Part shown: positions 10,761 through 24,752 of the stretch, one piece after another
Layout: each line of letters begins with the position of its first letter
Position numbering within the stretch: the first letter of the stretch is position 1
Assembly (NCBI GenBank): GCA_964059195.1
Contig: CAXKWD010000015.1
Span: 1,488,001-1,552,000, forward strand
Direction of reading: 5' to 3'
DNA: 64,000 bases
From: Ectobius pallidus
Lineage: Eukaryota; Arthropoda; Insecta; Blattodea; Ectobiidae
Position numbers and translations under genes: made by a program
Notes under the pieces: generated by a model
Database searches by the model: none
What the model was told of the DNA's origin: nothing
What the model saw: the letters and a program-made list of their open reading frames with translations, nothing else

Positions 10761-13700
10761 TCCTTGTTCAAAATGTCAATGCTAAGCAACAGTCAGGTGT
10801 TTTAAAAACTTCATTGCTAAGCAACAGTTTCCGGTTTAGACTGGCATCGCTAGGCAACACTTTTGTGATAGGAAAATCTAATTGTTAGGCAGCCAAATTG
10901 TCTTTAAAAGTTACATTGCTAGGAAAAGTTACGACTTTGAAAAATGCATTGAAATGTAAAGGATTTTTGGCAGAAATTGACATTGCTCCGCAACAGTATC
11001 TTTTTTTAAAAGCTTTTAATAGGTAGAAATATTATGTTTAAAAATGACATTGCTAAGCAACAGATCTTTTTGATGACATTGCTAGGCAACAGTTTCCGGT
11101 TTAGACTGGCATGGCTAGGCAAAATTTTCGTGATAGAAAAATTACATTGTTAGGCAGCCAAATAGTATTTAAAAATTACATTGCTAGGAAAAAGTTTCAC
11201 TTTGAAAAATGCATTGAAATGTAAAAGTTTTGTGTCTGAAATTGACATTGCTACGCAACAGTATATTTTTTTAAACGTTTATAGTATGTAGCAATATTGT
11301 GTTTAAAAATGACATTGCTAAGCAACAGTTCTTTTTGACGACATTGCTAGGCAACAGCTTCCGGTTTAAAATGGCATTGCTAGGCAACACTTTCGTGTTT
11401 TAAAACTCATTGCTAGGCAACAGTATTCTTTCTATTCAAGCAAAATTTACAACCCATGTTTTGCCATTAGCATTTCACCGATATTTTCATTGTATGTATT
11501 GATCATTGAGGGATTAAAAACTATTCCTTATAGATGACATTCCTAGGCAACAGTTTCGTATTTGGAGATGGCATTGCTAAGCTACAGTTTCTTGTTCAAA
11601 ATGTCAATGCTAAGCAACAGTCAGGTGTTTTAAAAACTTCATTGCTAAGCAACAGTTTCCGGTTTAGACTGGCATCGCTAGGCAACACTTTTGTGATAGA
11701 AAAATTTAATTGTTGGCAGCCAAATTGTCTTTAAAAGTTACATTGCTAGGAAAAGTTACGACTTTGAAAAATGCATTGAAAGGTAAAGGTTTTTTGTCCG
11801 AAATTGACATTGCTACGCAACAGTATCTTTTTTAAAAGCTTTTAATAGGTAGCAATATTATGTTTAAGAATGACATTGCTAAGCAACAGATCTTTTTGAT
11901 TTTTTCCTAGGCAACAGTTTCCGGTTTAGACTGGCATGGCTAGGCAAAACTTTCGTGATAGAAAAATTACATTGTTAGGCAGCCAAATTGTATTTAAAAA
12001 TTACATTGCTAGGAAAATGTTTCACTTTGAAAAATGCATTGAAATGTAAAATTTGGTGTCTGAAATTGACATTGCTACCCAACAGTATATTTTTTTAAAA
12101 GTTTATAATAGGTAGCAATATTGTGTTTAAAAATGACATTGCTAAGCAACAGTTCTTTTTGACGACATTGCTAGGCAACAGTTCCCGGTTTAAAATGGCA
12201 TTGCTAGGCAACACTTTCGTGTTTTAAAACTCATTGCTAGGCAACAGTATTCTTTCTATTCAAGCAAAATTTACAACCCATGTTTTGCCATTAGCATTTC
12301 ACCGATATTTTCATTGTATGTATTGATCATTGAGGGATTAAAAACTATTCCTTATAGATGACATTGCTAGGCAACAGTTTCGTATTTGGAGATGGCATTG
12401 CTAAGCTACAGTTCCTTGTTCAAAATGTCAATGCTAAGCAACAGTCAGGTGTTTTAAAAACTTCATTGCTAAGCAACAGTTTCCGGTTTAGTCTGGCATC
12501 GCTAGGCAACACTTTTGTGATAGAAAAATCTAATTGTTAGGCAGCCAAATTGTCTTTAAAAGTTACATTGCTAGGAAAAGTTACGACTTTGAAAAATGCA
12601 TTGAAAGGTAAAGGTTTTTTGTCCGAAATTGACATTGCTCCGCAACAGTATCTTTTTTTAAAAGCTTTTAATAGGTAGCAATATTATGTTTAAGAATGAC
12701 TGTGCTAAGCAACAGATCTTTTTGATGACTTTGCTAGGCAACAGTTTCCGGTTTAGACTGGCATGGCTAGGCAAAACATTCGTGATAGAAAAATTACATT
12801 GTTAGGCAGCCAAATTGTATTTAAAAATTACATTCCTAGGAAAAAGTTTCACTTTGAAAAATGCATTGAAATGTAAAACTTTTGTGTCTGAAATTGACAT
12901 TGCTACGCAACAGTATATTTTTTTAAAAGTTTATAATATGTAGCAATATTGTGTTTAAAAATGACATTGCTAAGCAACAGTTCTTTTTGACGACATTGCT
13001 AGGCAACAGTTCCCGGTTTAAAATGGCATTGCTAGGCAACACTTTCGTGTTTTAAAACTCATTGCTAGGCAACAGTATTCTTTCTATTCAAGCAAAACTT
13101 ACAACCCATGTTTTCCCATTAGCATTTCACCGATATTTTCATTGTATGTATTGATCATTGAGGGATTAAAAACTATTCCTCATAGATGACATTGCTAGGC
13201 AACAGTTTCGTATTTGGAGATGGCATTGCTAAGCTACAGTTCCTTGTTCAAAATGTCAATGCTAAGCAACAGTCAGGTGTTTTAAAAACTTCATTGCTAA
13301 GCAACAGTTTCCGGTTTAGACTGGCATCGCTAGGCAACACTTTTGTGATAGGAAAATCTAATTGTTAGGCAGCCAAATTGTCTTTAAAAGTTACATTGCT
13401 AGGAAAAGTTACGACTTTGAAAAATGCATTGAAATGTAAAGGATTTTTGGCAGAAATTGACATTGCTCCGCAACAGTATCTTTTTTTAAAAGCTTTTAAT
13501 AGGTAGAAATATTATGTTTAAAAATGACATTGCTAAGCAACAGATCTTTTTGATGACATTGCTAGGCAACAGTTTCCGGTTTAGACTGGCATGGCTAGGC
13601 AAAACTTTCGTGATAGAAAAATTACATTGTTAGGCAGCCAAATAGTATTTAAAAATTACATTGCTAGGAAAAAGTTTCACTTTGAAAAATGCATTGAAAT

Positions 13701-14013
13701 GTAAAAGTTTTGTGTCTGAAATTGACATTGCTACGCAACAGTATATTTTTTTAAAAGTTTATAATATGTAGCAATATTGTGTTTAAAAATGACATTGCTA
13801 AGCAACAGTTCTTTTTGACGACATTGCTAGGCAACAGTTCCCGGTTTAAAATGGCATTGCTAGGCAACACTTTCGTGTTTTAAAACTCATTGCTAGGCAA
13901 CAGTATTCTTTCTATTCAAGCAAAACTTACAACCCATGTTTTGCCATTAGCATTTCACCGATATTTTCATTGTATGTATTGATCATTGAGGGATTAAAAA
14001 CTATTCCTTATAG
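9053..14013 (+). repeat. C-D-F trimer repeated twice, period about 2,480 bp
   Basis: The C-D-F order at 9053, 9878 and 10706 is repeated at 11534, 12358 and 13186. F monomers carry GATAGGAAAATC (near 10866 and 13346) and GGTAGAAATATT (near 11022 and 13502), which are otherwise rare or absent. The second C is a recombinant whose second half matches the monomer at 4924. Private changes in copy 2 are GACTGTGCTAAG near 12699 and TTTTCCCATTAGC near 13113. Confidence 0.85.
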
Positions 14014-14386
14014 ATGACATTGCTAGGCAACAGTTTCGTATTTGGAGATGGCATTGCTAAGCTACAGTTCCTTGTTCAAAATGTCAATGCTAAGCAACAG
14101 TCAGGTGTTTTAAAAACTTCATTGCTAAGCAACAGTTTCCGGTTTAGACTGGCATCGCTAGGCAACACTTTTGTGATAGAAAAATCTAATTGTTAGGCAG
14201 CCAAATTGTCTTTAAAAGTTACATTGCTAGGAAAAGTTACGACTTTGAAAAATGCATTGAAATGTAAAGGATTTTTGGCAGAAATTGACATTGCTACGCA
14301 ACAGTATCTTTTTTTAAAAGCTTTTAATAGGTAGCAATATTATGTTTAAAAATGACATTGCTAAGCAACAGATCTTTTTGATGACA

Positions 14387-17300
14387 TTGCTAGGCAACAG
14401 TTTCCGGTTTAGACTGGCATGGCTAGGCAAAACTTTCGTGATAGAAAAATTACATTGTTAGGCAGCCAAATAGTATTTAAAAATTACATTGCTAGGAAAA
14501 AGTTTCACTTTGAAAAATGCATTGAAATGTAAAAGTTTTGTGTCTGAAATTGACATTGCTACGCAACAGTATATTTTTTTAGACGTTTATAATATGTAGC
14601 AATATTGTGTTTAAAAATGACATTGCTAAGCAACAGTTCTTTTTGACGACATTGCTAGGCAACAGTTCCCGGTTTAAAATGGCATTGCTAGGCAACACTT
14701 TCGTGTTTTAAAACTCATTGCTAGGCAACAGTATTCTTTCTATTCAAGCAAAACTTACAACCCATGTTTTGCCATTAGCATTTCACCGATATTTTCATTG
14801 TATGTATTGATCATTGAGGGATTAAAAACTATTCCTTATAGATGACATTGCTAGGCAACAGTTTCGTATTTGGAGATGGCATTGCTAAGCTACAGTTCCT
14901 TGTTCAAGATGTCAATGCTAAGCAACAGTCAGGTGTTTTAAAAACTTCATTGCTAAGCAACAGTTTCCGGTTTAGACTGGCATCGCTAGGCAACACTTTT
15001 GTGATAGAAAAATCTAATTGTTAGGCAGCCAAATTGTCTTTAAAAGTTACATTGCTAGGAAAAGTTACGACTTTGAAAAATGCATTGAAAGGTAAAGGTT
15101 TTTTGTCCGAAATTGACATTGCTACGCAACAGTATCTTTTTTTAAAAGCTTTTAATACGTAGCAATATTATGTTTAAGAATAACATTGCTAAGCAACAGA
15201 TCTTTTTGATGACTTTGCTAGGCAACAGTTTCCGGTTTAGACTGGCATGGCTAGGCAAAACTTTCGTGATAGAAAAATTACATTGTTAGGCAGCCAAATT
15301 GTATTTAAAAATTACATTGCTAGGAAAAAGTTTCACTTTGAAAAATGCATTGAAATGTAAAAGTTTTGTGTCTGAAATTGACATTGCTACGTAACAGTAT
15401 ATTTTTTTAAAAGTTTATAATAGGTAGCAATATTGTGTTTAAAAATGACATTGCTAAGCAACAGTTCTTTTTGACGACATTGCTTGGCAACAGTTCCCGG
15501 TTTAAAATGGCATTGCTAGGCAACACTTTCGTGTTTTAAAACTCATTGCTAGGCAACAGTATTCTTTCTATTCAAGCAAAATTTACAACCCATGTTTTGC
15601 CATTAGCATTTCACCGATATTTTCATTGTATGTATTGATCATTGAGGGATTAAAACCTATTCCTTATAGATGACATTGCTAGGCAACAGTTTCGTATTTG
15701 GAGATGGCATTGCTAAGCTACAGTTCCTTGTTCAAAATGTCAATGCTAAACAACAGTCAGGTGTTTTAAAAACTTCATTGCTAAGCAACAGTTTCCGGTT
15801 TAGACTGGCATCGCTAGGCAACACTTTTGTGATAGAAAAATCTAATTGTTGGCAGCCAAATTGTCTTTAAAAGTTACATTGCTAGGAAAAGTTACGACTT
15901 TGAAAAATGCATTGAAAGGTAAAGGTTTTGTGTCAGAAATTGACATATCTCCGGAACAGTATCTTTTTTTAAAAGCTTTTAACAGGTAGCAATATTATGA
16001 TTAAAAATGACATTGCTAAGCAACAGATCTTTTTGATGACATTGCTAGGCAACAGTTTCCGGTTTAGACTGGTATGGCTAGGCAAAACTTTCGTGATAGA
16101 AAAATTACATTGTGAGGCAGCCAAATAGTATTTAAAAATTACATTGCTAGGAAAAAGTTTCGTCTTTGAATAATGCATTGAAATGTAAAAGTTTGGTGTC
16201 TGAAATTGACATAGCTACGCAACAGTATATATTTTAAAAGTTTATAATAGGTAGCAATATTGTGTTTATAAATGACATTGCTAAGAAAAGTTATTTTTTA
16301 TGACATTGCTAGGCAACAGTTTCCGGTTTAAAATGGCATTGCTAGGCAACACTTTCGTGTTAAAACTCATTGCTAGGCAACAGTATTCTTTCTATTCAAG
16401 CAAAATTTACAACCCATGTTTTGCCATTAGCATTTCACCGATATTTTCATTGTATGTATTGATCATTGAGGGATTAAAAACTATTCCTTATAGATGACAT
16501 TCCTAGGCAACAGTTTCGTATTTGGAGATGGCATTGCTAAGCTACAGTTTCTTGTTCAAAATGTCAATGCTAAGCAACAGTCAGGTGTTTTAAAAACATC
16601 ATTGCTAAGCAACAGTTTCCGGTTTAGACTGGCATCGCTAGGCAACACTTTTGTGATAGAAAAATTTAATTGTTGGCAGCCAAATTGTCTTTAAAAGTTA
16701 CATTGCTAGGAAAAGTTACGACTTTGAAAAATGCATTGAAAGGTAAAGGTTTTTTGTCCGAAATTGACATTGCTACGCAACAGTATCTTTTTTAAAAGCT
16801 TTTAATAGGTAGCAATATTATGTTTAAGAATGACATTGCTAAGCAACAGATCTTTTTGATGACTTTGCTAGGCAACAGTTTCCGGTTTAGACTGGCATGG
16901 CTAGGCAAAACTTTCGTGATAGAAAAATTACATTGTTAGGCAGCCAAATTGTATTTAAAAATTACATTGCTAGGAAAAAGTTTCACTTTGAAAAATGCAT
17001 TGAAATGTAAAATTTTGTGTCTGAAATTGACATTGCTACCCAACAGTATATTTTTTTAAAAGTTTATAATAGGTAGCAATATTGTGTTTAAAAATGACAT
17101 TGCTAAGCAACAGTTCTTTTTGACGACATTGCTAGGCAACAGTTCCCGGTTTAAAATGGCATTGCTAGGCAACACTTTCGTGTTTTAAAACTCATTGCTA
17201 GGCAACAGTATTCTTTCTATTCAAGCAAAATTTACAACCCATGTTTTGCCATTAGCATTTCACCGATATTTTCATTGTATGTATTGATCATTGAGGGATT

Positions 17301-19342
17301 AAAAACTATTCCTTATAGATGACATTGCTAGGCAACAGTTTCGTATTTGGAGATGGCATTGCTAAGCTACAGTTCCTTGTTCAAAATGTCAATGCTAAGC
17401 AACAGTCAGGTGTTTTAAAAACTTCATTGCTAAGCAACAGTTTCCGGTTTAGTCTGGCATCGCTAGGCAACACTTTTGTGATAGAAAAATCTAATTGTTA
17501 GGCAGCCAAATTGTCTTTAAAAGTTACATTGCTAGGAAAAGTTACGACTTTGAAAAATGCATTGAAAGGTAAAGGTTTTTTGTCCGAAATTGACATTGCT
17601 ACGCAACAGTATCTTTTTTTAAAAGCTTTTAATAGGTAGCAATATTATGTTTAAAAATGACATTGCTAAGCAACAGATCTTTTTGATGACATTGCTAGGC
17701 AACAGTTTCCGGTATAGACTGGCATGGCTAGGCAAAACTTTCGTGATAGAAAAATTACATTGTTAGGCAGCCAAATTGTATTCAAAAATTACATTGCTAG
17801 GAAAAAGTTTCACTTTGAAAAATGCATTGAAATGTAAAAGTCTTGTGTCTGAAATTGACATTGCTACGCAACAGTATATTTTTTTAAAAGTTTATAATAT
17901 GTAGCAATATTGTGTTTAAAAATGACATTGCTAAGCAACAGTTCTTTTTGACGACATTGCTAGGCAACAGTTCCCGGTTTAAAATGGCATTGCTAGGCAA
18001 CACTTTCGTGTTTTAAAACTCATTGCTAGGCAACAGTATTCTTTCTATTCAAGCAAAACTTACAACCCATGTTTTGCCATTAGCATTTCACCGATATTTT
18101 CATTGTATGTATTGATCATTGAGGGGTTAAAAACTATTCCTTATAGATGACATTGCTAGGCAACAGTTTCGTATTTGGAGATGGCATTGCTAAGCTACAG
18201 TTTCTTGTTCAAGATGTCAATGCTAAGCAACAGTCAGGTGTTTTAAAAACATCATTGCTAAGCAACAGTTTCCGGTTTAGACTGGCATCGCTAGGCAACA
18301 CATTTGTGATAGAAAAATCTAATTGTTAGGCAGCCAAATTGTCTTTAAAAGTTACATTGCTAGGAAAAGTTACGACTTTGAAAAATGCATTGAAAGGTAA
18401 AGGTTTTGTGTCAGAAATTGACATATCTCCGGAACAGTATCTTTTTTTAAAAGCTTTTAACAGGTAGCAATATTATGATTAAAAATGACATTGCTAAGCA
18501 ACAGATCTTTTTGATGACATTGCTAGGCAACAGTTTCCGGTTTAGACTGGTATGGCTAGGCAAAACTTTCGTGATAGAAAAATTACATTGTTAGGCAGCC
18601 AAATAGTATTTAAAAATTACATTGCTAGGAAAAAGTTTCGTCTTTGAATAATGCATTGAAATGTAAAAGTTTGGTGTCTGAAATTGACATAGCTACGCAA
18701 CAGTATATATTTTAAAAGTTTATAATAGGTAGCAATATTGTGTTTATAAATGACATTGCTAAGAAAAGATATTTTTTATGACATTGCTAGGCAACAGTTT
18801 CCGGTTTAAAATGGCATTGCTAGGCAACACTTTCGTGTTAAAACTCATTGCTAGGCAACAGTATTCTTTCTATTCAAGCAAAATTTACAACCCATGTTTT
18901 GCCATTAGCATTTCACCGATATTTTCATTGTATGTATTGATCATTGAGGGATTAAAAACTATTCCTTATAGATGACATTCCTAGGCAACAGTTTCGTATT
19001 TGGAGATGGCATTGCTAAGCTACAGTTTCTTGTTCAAAATGTCAATGCTAAGCAACAGTCAGGTGTTTTAAAAACTTCATTGCTAAGCAACAGTTTCCGG
19101 TTTAGACTGGCATCGCTAGGCAACACTTTTGTGATAGAAAAATTTAATTGTTGGCAGCCAAATTGTCTTTAAAAGTTACATTGCTAGGAAAAGTTACGAC
19201 TTTGAAAAATGCATTGAAAGGTAAAGGTTTTTTGTCCGAAATTGACATTGCTACGCAACAGTATCTTTTTTAAAAGCTTTTAATAGGTAGCAATATTATG
19301 TTTAAGAATGACATTGCTAAGCAACAGATCTTTTTGATGACT
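14387..19342 (+). repeat. Hexamer HOR, copy 1 of a 4,956 bp tandem duplication
   Basis: Six monomers' worth of sequence is repeated immediately downstream with exactly 4,956 bp between equivalent sites. Shared rare variants: TTTTAGACGTTT (4 bases at 14581 and 19537), AATACGTAGC (near 15155 and 20111), GCTTGGCAAC (near 15482 and 20438), AAAACCTATTCC, CTAAACAACAG, CCGGTATAGACTGG, GTATTCAAAAATT, AAGTCTTGTG and GAGGGGTTAA. The left limit lies between 14387 and 14472, where flanking sequence gives no distinguishing site. A T-to-G change at 16114 (TGTGAGGCAGCC) is the clearest difference from copy 2. Confidence 0.92.
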
Positions 19343-22300
19343 TTGCTAGGCAACAGTTTCCGGTTTAGACTGGCATGGCTAGGCAAAACTTTCGTGATAG
19401 AAAAATTACATTGTTAGGCAGCCAAATAGTATTTAAAAATTACATTGCTAGGAAAAAGTTTCACTTTGAAAAATGCATTGAAATGTAAAAGTTTTGTGTC
19501 TGAAATTGACATTGCTACGCAACAGTATATTTTTTTAGACGTTTATAATATGTAGCAATATTGTGTTTAAAAATGACATTGCTAAGCAACAGTTCTTTTT
19601 GACGACATTGCTAGGCAACAGTTCCCGGTTTAAAATGGCATTGCTAGGCAACACTTTCGTGTTTTAAAACTCATTGCTAGGCAACAGTATTCTTTCTATT
19701 CAAGCAAAACTTACAACCCATGTTTTGCCATTAGCATTTCACCGATATTTTCATTGTATGTATTGATCATTGAGGGATTAAAAACTATTCCTTATAGATG
19801 ACATTGCTAGGCAACAGTTTCGTATTTGGAGATGGCATTGCTAAGCTACAGTTCCTTGTTCAAGATGTCAATGCTAAGCAACAGTCAGGTGTTTTAAAAA
19901 CTTCATTGCTAAGCAACAGTTTCCGGTTTAGACTGGCATCGCTAGGCAACACTTTTGTGATAGAAAAATCTAATTGTTAGGCAGCCAAATTGTCTTTAAA
20001 AGTTACATTGCTAGGAAAAGTTACGACTTTGAAAAATGCATTGAAAGGTAAAGGTTTTTTGTCCGAAATTGACATTGCTACGCAACAGTATCTTTTTTTA
20101 AAAGCTTTTAATACGTAGCAATATTATGTTTAAGAATAACATTGCTAAGCAACAGATCTTTTTGATGACTTTGCTAGGCAACAGTTTCCGGTTTAGACTG
20201 GCATGGCTAGGCAAAACTTTCGTGATAGAAAAATTACATTGTTAGGCAGCCAAATTGTATTTAAAAATTACATTGCTAGGAAAAAGTTTCACTTTGAAAA
20301 ATGCATTGAAATGTAAAAGTTTTGTGTCTGAAATTGACATTGCTACGTAACAGTATATTTTTTTAAAAGTTTATAATAGGTAGCAATATTGTGTTTAAAA
20401 ATGACATTGCTAAGCAACAGTTCTTTTTGACGACATTGCTTGGCAACAGTTCCCGGTTTAAAATGGCATTGCTAGGCAACACTTTCGTGTTTTAAAACTC
20501 ATTGCTAGGCAACAGTATTCTTTCTATTCAAGCAAAATTTACAACCCATGTTTTGCCATTAGCATTTCACCGATATTTTCATTGTATGTATTGATCATTG
20601 AGGGATTAAAACCTATTCCTTATAGATGACATTGCTAGGCAACAGTTTCGTATTTGGAGATGGCATTGCTAAGCTACAGTTCCTTGTTCAAAATGTCAAT
20701 GCTAAACAACAGTCAGGTGTTTTAAAAACTTCATTGCTAAGCAACAGTTTCCGGTTTAGACTGGCATCGCTAGGCAACACTTTTGTGATAGAAAAATCTA
20801 ATTGTTGGCAGCCAAATTGTCTTTAAAAGTTACATTGCTAGGAAAAGTTACGACTTTGAAAAATGCATTGAAAGGTAAAGGTTTTGTGTCAGAAATTGAC
20901 ATATCTCCGGAACAGTATCTTTTTTTAAAAGCTTTTAACAGGTAGCAATATTATGATTAAAAATGACATTGCTAAGCAACAGATCTTTTTGATGACATTG
21001 CTAGGCAACAGTTTCCGGTTTAGACTGGTATGGCTAGGCAAAACTTTCGTGATAGAAAAATTACATTGTTAGGCAGCCAAATAGTATTTAAAAATTACAT
21101 TGCTAGGAAAAAGTTTCGTCTTTGAATAATGCATTGAAATGTAAAAGTTTGGTGTCTGAAATTGACATAGCTACGCAACAGTATATATTTTAAAAGTTTA
21201 TAATAGGTAGCAATATTGTGTTTATAAATGACATTGCTAAGAAAAGTTATTTTTTATGACATTGCTAGGCAACAGTTTCCGGTTTAAAATGGCATTGCTA
21301 GGCAACACTTTCGTGTTAAAACTCATTGCTAGGCAACAGTATTCTTTCTATTCAAGCAAAATTTACAACCCATGTTTTGCCATTAGCATTTCACCGATAT
21401 TTTCATTGTATGTATTGATCATTGAGGGATTAAAAACTATTCCTTATAGATGACATTCCTAGGCAACAGTTTCGTATTTGGAGATGGCATTGCTAAGCTA
21501 CAGTTTCTTGTTCAAAATGTCAATGCTAAGCAACAGTCAGGTGTTTTAAAAACATCATTGCTAAGCAACAGTTTCCGGTTTAGACTGGCATCGCTAGGCA
21601 ACACTTTTGTGATAGAAAAATTTAATTGTTGGCAGCCAAATTGTCTTTAAAAGTTACATTGCTAGGAAAAGTTACGACTTTGAAAAATGCATTGAAAGGT
21701 AAAGGTTTTTTGTCCGAAATTGACATTGCTACGCAACAGTATCTTTTTTAAAAGCTTTTAATAGGTAGCAATATTATGTTTAAGAATGACATTGCTAAGC
21801 AACAGATCTTTTTGATGACTTTGCTAGGCAACAGTTTCCGGTTTAGACTGGCATGGCTAGGCAAAACTTTCGTGATAGAAAAATTACATTGTTAGGCAGC
21901 CAAATTGTATTTAAAAATTACATTGCTAGGAAAAAGTTTCACTTTGAAAAATGCATTGAAATGTAAAATTTTGTGTCTGAAATTGACATTGCTACCCAAC
22001 AGTATATTTTTTTAAAAGTTTATAATAGGTAGCAATATTGTGTTTAAAAATGACATTGCTAAGCAACAGTTCTTTTTGACGACATTGCTAGGCAACAGTT
22101 CCCGGTTTAAAATGGCATTGCTAGGCAACACTTTCGTGTTTTAAAACTCATTGCTAGGCAACAGTATTCTTTCTATTCAAGCAAAATTTACAACCCATGT
22201 TTTGCCATTAGCATTTCACCGATATTTTCATTGTATGTATTGATCATTGAGGGATTAAAAACTATTCCTTATAGATGACATTGCTAGGCAACAGTTTCGT

Positions 22301-24298
22301 ATTTGGAGATGGCATTGCTAAGCTACAGTTCCTTGTTCAAAATGTCAATGCTAAGCAACAGTCAGGTGTTTTAAAAACTTCATTGCTAAGCAACAGTTTC
22401 CGGTTTAGTCTGGCATCGCTAGGCAACACTTTTGTGATAGAAAAATCTAATTGTTAGGCAGCCAAATTGTCTTTAAAAGTTACATTGCTAGGAAAAGTTA
22501 CGACTTTGAAAAATGCATTGAAAGGTAAAGGTTTTTTGTCCGAAATTGACATTGCTACGCAACAGTATCTTTTTTTAAAAGCTTTTAATAGGTAGCAATA
22601 TTATGTTTAAAAATGACATTGCTAAGCAACAGATCTTTTTGATGACATTGCTAGGCAACAGTTTCCGGTATAGACTGGCATGGCTAGGCAAAACTTTCGT
22701 GATAGAAAAATTACATTGTTAGGCAGCCAAATTGTATTCAAAAATTACATTGCTAGGAAAAAGTTTCACTTTGAAAAATGCATTGAAATGTAAAAGTCTT
22801 GTGTCTGAAATTGACATTGCTACGCAACAGTATATTTTTTTAAAAGTTTATAATATGTAGCAATATTGTGTTTAAAAATGACATTGCTAAGCAACAGTTC
22901 TTTTTGACGACATTGCTAGGCAACAGTTCCCGGTTTAAAATGGCATTGCTAGGCAACACTTTCGTGTTTTAAAACTCATTGCTAGGCAACAGTATTCTTT
23001 CTATTCAAGCAAAACTTACAACCCATGTTTTGCCATTAGCATTTCACCGATATTTTCATTGTATGTATTGATCATTGAGGGGTTAAAAACTATTCCTTAT
23101 AGATGACATTGCTAGGCAACAGTTTCGTATTTGGAGATGGCATTGCTAAGCTACAGTTTCTTGTTCAAGATGTCAATGCTAAGCAACAGTCAGGTGTTTT
23201 AAAAACATCATTGCTAAGCAACAGTTTCCGGTTTAGACTGGCATCGCTAGGCAACACATTTGTGATAGAAAAATCTAATTGTTAGGCAGCCAAATTGTCT
23301 TTAAAAGTTACATTGCTAGGAAAAGTTACGACTTTGAAAAATGCATTGAAAGGTAAAGGTTTTGTGTCAGAAATTGACATATCTCCGGAACAGTATCTTT
23401 TTTTAAAAGCTTTTAACAGGTAGCAATATTATGATTAAAAATGACATTGCTAAGCAACAGATCTTTTTGATGACATTGCTAGGCAACAGTTTCCGGTTTA
23501 GACTGGTATGGCTAGGCAAAACTTTCGTGATAGAAAAATTACATTGTTAGGCAGCCAAATAGTATTTAAAAATTACATTGCTAGGAAAAAGTTTCGTCTT
23601 TGAATAATGCATTGAAATGTAAAAGTTTGGTGTCTGAAATTGACATAGCTACGCAACAGTATATATTTTAAAAGTTTATAATAGGTAGCAATATTGTGTT
23701 TATAAATGACATTGCTAAGAAAAGATATTTTTTATGACATTGCTAGGCAACAGTTTCCGGTTTAAAATGGCATTGCTAGGCAACACTTTCGTGTTAAAAC
23801 TCATTGCTAGGCAACAGTATTCTTTCTATTCAAGCAAAATTTACAACCCATGTTTTGCCATTAGCATTTCACCGATATTTTCATTGTATGTATTGATCAT
23901 TGAGGGATTAAAAACTATTCCTTATAGATGACATTCCTAGGCAACAGTTTCGTATTTGGAGATGGCATTGCTAAGCTACAGTTTCTTGTTCAAAATGTCA
24001 ATGCTAAGCAACAGTCAGGTGTTTTAAAAACTTCATTGCTAAGCAACAGTTTCCGGTTTAGACTGGCATCGCTAGGCAACACTTTTGTGATAGAAAAATT
24101 TAATTGTTGGCAGCCAAATTGTCTTTAAAAGTTACATTGCTAGGAAAAGTTACGACTTTGAAAAATGCATTGAAAGGTAAAGGTTTTTTGTCCGAAATTG
24201 ACATTGCTACGCAACAGTATCTTTTTTAAAAGCTTTTAATAGGTAGCAATATTATGTTTAAGAATGACATTGCTAAGCAACAGATCTTTTTGATGACT
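19343..24298 (+). repeat. Hexamer HOR, copy 2 of a 4,956 bp tandem duplication
   Basis: The junction is visible inside the monomer that starts at 18972. Its first part is C-type, with GACTTTGCTAGG (T at 19342). From AAATAGTATTT (A at 19428) it follows the second part of the monomer at 14014. The exchange therefore fell in the 85 bp between those sites, within matching sequence. The right limit lies between 24298 and 24383, where GACTTTGCTAGG is followed by AAATTGTATTT. Confidence 0.92.
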
Positions 24299-24752
24299 TT
24301 GCTAGGCAACAGTTTCCGGTTTAGACTGGCATGGCTAGGCAAAACTTTCGTGATAGAAAAATTACATTGTTAGGCAGCCAAATTGTATTTAAAAATTACA
24401 TTGCTAGGAAAAAGTTTCACTTTGAAAAATGCATTGAAATGTAAAATTTTGTGTCTGAAATTGACATTGCTACCCAACAGTATATTTTTTTAAAAGTTTA
24501 TAATAGGTAGCAATATTGTGTTTAAAAATGACATTGCTAAGCAACAGTTCTTTTTGACGACATTGCTAGGCAACAGTTCCCGGTTTAAAATGGCATTGCT
24601 AGGCAACACTTTCGTGTTTTAAAACTCATTGCTAGGCAACAGTATTCTTTCTATTCAAGCAAAATTTACAACCCATGTTTTGCCATTAGCATTTCACCGA
24701 TATTTTCATTGTATGTATTGATCATTGAGGGATTAAAAACTATTCCTTATAG

